The position numbers and the translations under genes are program-made. A DNA stretch of 43,614 nt from Aminobacter ciceronei (GTDB lineage: Bacteria; Pseudomonadota; Alphaproteobacteria; Rhizobiales; Rhizobiaceae): assembly GCF_014138625.1 (NCBI RefSeq), contig NZ_JACJHY010000019.1, positions 101,750-145,363 on the forward strand, read 5' to 3'. How positions within the stretch are numbered: the stretch's first letter is position 1; each line of letters opens with the position of its first letter. Below are positions 41,901-43,614 of this stretch, one piece after another. The notes beneath the pieces were generated by a model. The model saw only the letters and a list, made by a program, of their open reading frames with translations, was not told the DNA's origin and did no database searches.

Positions 41901-41930
41901 CGCCAAATAGTTCCAAAAACTTCCAAACCG
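41901..41930. promoter_or_regulatory. Three 10-bp-phased CCAAA repeats
   Basis: CCAAA occurs at 41903-41907, 41913-41917 and 41923-41927, exactly 10 bases apart; the last two copies are TTCCAAA. Direct repeats at helical phase are typical binding sites for OmpR/CadC-type winged-helix proteins, and the gene that follows encodes one. TATAGA at 41932-41937, abutting the start codon, is a possible -10 box for a near-leaderless message. Confidence 0.6.
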
Positions 41931-41937
41931 GCTATAG

Positions 41938-43452
41938 ATGCGCTGCATGGGAGTGCGTTTCGCCTTTGGTCCGTTCTTGCTTGATCCGGATGCCGGAACG
42001 CTGCTCCGGAACGACGATCCCGTAGCCGTCAGCCATCGCGGGATGAAGCTGCTTGCAGCGCTGGTCGGGCGGTCGCGCGCGATCCTCGGCAAGGCCGAGT
42101 TGATGGACGCGGCCTGGCCCGGTACAACCGTTGAGGAGGGCAATCTCACCGTCCAGATCGCGCAGCTCAGGAAAATGCTCGGTCCTAAGGCCGACGGTGG
42201 CGAATGGATCTCCACGGTCCCGCGCGCCGGCTACCGCTTCCTGGGCAGGGTCGAGCAGCTTGGCGAAGCCGGGCGAAAACCCTTGCCGCTGCCCGACAGG
42301 CCGTCGATTGCCGTGTTGCCTTTCGTCAATGTCGGCGACGGTTCAGAGCAGGGGGCTTTCGCGGACGGCCTGACCGAAGACCTGATCACTGACCTGTCCA
42401 GGGTTCCAGGCCTGTTCGTCATCGCGCGCAACTCGTCCTTTGCCTACAAGGGGAGGGCGATGGATGTTCGCACGATCGCAAGCGAGCTCGGTGTGCGCTA
42501 CCTGCTCGAGGGCAGTGCCCGGCGCGCTGCCGGGCGGGTGCGCATCAACGTCCAACTGGTCGATGCCGTGAGCGGCGATCATCTCTGGGCGGAGCGCTTC
42601 GACCGCAGCCTGGAAGATATCTTCGCCGTGCAGGACGAGGTCACGGGCAAGATCGTCGAGGCGTTGCTTGGCCGGTTGCGCACCCCGCCACCGCGCGTCC
42701 GGCCCAAAAACCTCGAGGCCTATGATCTGTGCGTCCGGGCACGCAAGCTGATGGACGATTCACCGCAAGCGGCGCGTGAAGCGCATCTGATGTTGTCGCG
42801 CGCGATCTCGCTCGATCCCGGTTACGCCGAGGCCCATCGCTGGCTCGCTATGAACCATTGGATGGGATGGGTGCACAGCGGCGGACCGGCGGAAGCCGGC
42901 CGCAAGGACGCTTTGGACCTGGCGCGCAAGGCAGTGGCGCTCGATCCCGGCGACGCCGGCTGCTGCTGGGTGCTGGCATATCTGCTGGCCTACGACAAAA
43001 GCTTCGCCGAGGCCGATGCGGAGTTCGCCAGGGCGATCGAGCTCGACCCGAACGAAGCCGACACCTGGGCTGCACTCTCCGACATCGCGATCCTTGCAGG
43101 ACGGATCGAAGATGGCCTCGCTCACATCCACAAGGCGTTCCGGCTCAACCCGTTTCCGGCAGGCTGGTATTATCTGGTGCTTGGCCAGGCGCAGTATGCG
43201 GCCCGGGACTACGAGGCTGCCGCCGAGACGCTGCTCAAGGACGAGACCTATCGCACGAGCTCGCGCCGTTTCCTGGCGGCAAGCTTGGCCCAACTGGGCA
43301 GGCTCGACGAGGCACGTGCGGAAGCCGAACTGTTTCTTGTCGGCAACCCCGACTACACCACCCGCCACTGGGCCGCGACTGAGCCGTTCCGCGACGCCGC
43401 CACGCTTGCGCATTTCGTCGACGGTTTCTGCAAGGCGGGGCTTCCCGAGTGA
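41938..43452 (+). CDS. CadC/HilA-like winged-helix regulator with TolB-like and TPR domains
   Basis: 504 residues. An OmpR/CadC-type winged helix (about 5-100: FGPFLLDPDAGTLLRND, ILGKAELMDAAWPGTTVEEGNLTVQIAQLRKMLG, WISTVPRAGYRFLG) is followed by a TolB/adenylate cyclase-associated domain (about 118-235: PSIAVLPFVNVGDG, FADGLTEDLITDLSRVPGLFVIARNSSFAYKG, GVRYLLEGSARRAAGRVRINVQLVDAVSGDHLWAERFDR). TPR repeats then run from about 285 to 470. There is no membrane helix or response-receiver domain, so it is a cytoplasmic regulator with a protein-interaction tail. The start ATG has no good ribosome site; the ATG three codons later is also possible. Confidence 0.88.
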   Translation: MRCMGVRFAFGPFLLDPDAGTLLRNDDPVAVSHRGMKLLAALVGRSRAILGKAELMDAAWPGTTVEEGNLTVQIAQLRKMLGPKADGGEWISTVPRAGYRFLGRVEQLGEAGRKPLPLPDRPSIAVLPFVNVGDGSEQGAFADGLTEDLITDLSRVPGLFVIARNSSFAYKGRAMDVRTIASELGVRYLLEGSARRAAGRVRINVQLVDAVSGDHLWAERFDRSLEDIFAVQDEVTGKIVEALLGRLRTPPPRVRPKNLEAYDLCVRARKLMDDSPQAAREAHLMLSRAISLDPGYAEAHRWLAMNHWMGWVHSGGPAEAGRKDALDLARKAVALDPGDAGCCWVLAYLLAYDKSFAEADAEFARAIELDPNEADTWAALSDIAILAGRIEDGLAHIHKAFRLNPFPAGWYYLVLGQAQYAARDYEAAAETLLKDETYRTSSRRFLAASLAQLGRLDEARAEAELFLVGNPDYTTRHWAATEPFRDAATLAHFVDGFCKAGLPE

Positions 43453-43532
43453 GGCGCAAGTAGTTACCTGTCGCAATGTCGTCTGGCAAGTTCCATAAGA
43501 TAGATTACGCGGCAATTGCTTGTAGCGCCATT

Positions 43533-43570
43533 TTAGAGATGCGACACATGAGCCGGTTAGAGATGCGACA
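43533..43570. repeat. Two 14-bp direct repeats, possible insertion-sequence end
   Basis: TTAGAGATGCGACA occurs at 43533-43546 and 43557-43570, 24 bases apart. TGTCGCA, the inverse of its last seven bases, is at 43469-43475. Tandem terminal repeats of this kind occur at the ends of IS21-type elements. No transposase gene is in the window, so this is suggestive only. The region 43453-43614 contains no gene. Confidence 0.4.
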
Positions 43571-43614
43571 GTCGTCGCCTCTTGGGATGCTGGTCAAATG
43601 TCAGCGTTTGGAAG

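Noticed and set aside
43533-43570. Start of a CRISPR array
   Set aside because: Only two 14-bp copies with a 10-bp gap; too short for repeats and spacers, and no cas genes.

Overview
The window looks like chromosomal DNA of an alphaproteobacterium of the order Hyphomicrobiales (Rhizobiales), most likely a Mesorhizobium/Phyllobacteriaceae-type soil or plant-associated bacterium. This rests on high GC, GC-ending codons, dense operons of ABC importers with SorC and RpiR regulators, Tad-type secreted proteins, a GreA-like short factor and a DUF1127 protein. The genus is inference from gene style. I saw no rRNA, tRNA, CRISPR array or prophage.

Region 1 (1-12705) is about cell surface and attachment. 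On the minus strand lie an outer-membrane TolC/LapE-like channel, a LapB-like type I secretion ABC protein, an HlyD/LapC-like adaptor, an unusual ribbon-helix-helix regulator, and the N-terminal 386 residues of a large repetitive cadherin/VCBS-type adhesin that runs off the left edge. A LapG-like periplasmic cysteine protease lies upstream, pointing to a Lap-type system in which adhesin release is gated by c-di-GMP. A membrane GGEEF diguanylate cyclase, a TadG-like protein, a degenerate SNase-like protein and a secreted Gly/Asn-rich coiled-coil protein follow on the plus strand. No LapD receptor is visible.

Region 2 (12823-24429) begins with a GreA-like factor. It then has a four-gene operon: a COG4091-type dehydrogenase with a SAF domain, plus E1-alpha, E1-beta and an E2 of the acetoin-dehydrogenase type. 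Convergent to it is an RpiR regulator behind a PotD-like binding protein. Divergent from these are PotA-, PotB- and PotC-like genes and a DmpA-type self-processing aminopeptidase/amidase.

Region 3 (24458-32804) holds a complete dedicated sugar-alcohol phosphotransferase system, unusual for this order: GutM, glucitol-type EIIC, EIIBC and EIIA, and an HPr-EI fusion. Divergent from it are an unknown gene and a HAD phosphatase. A SorC regulator and an unknown gene close the locus. No sorbitol-6-phosphate dehydrogenase is present.

Region 4 (32921-40335) has a second SorC regulator, divergent from an AfuABC-like importer (binding protein, double-domain permease, ATPase) followed by a beta-CASP-like metallo-hydrolase and a SurE nucleotidase. 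A perfect 12-bp inverted repeat flanks the TTGACA box of the importer promoter. The set suggests uptake and dephosphorylation of a phosphorylated compound, perhaps nucleotide-derived, rather than iron. This and the PTS locus are the best candidates for an undescribed system.

Region 5 (40370-43614) has an MFS transporter, a DUF1127 protein, a CadC/HilA-like winged-helix regulator with TPRs preceded by three 10-bp-phased CCAAA repeats, and 14-bp direct repeats at the right edge that may be the end of an insertion sequence.
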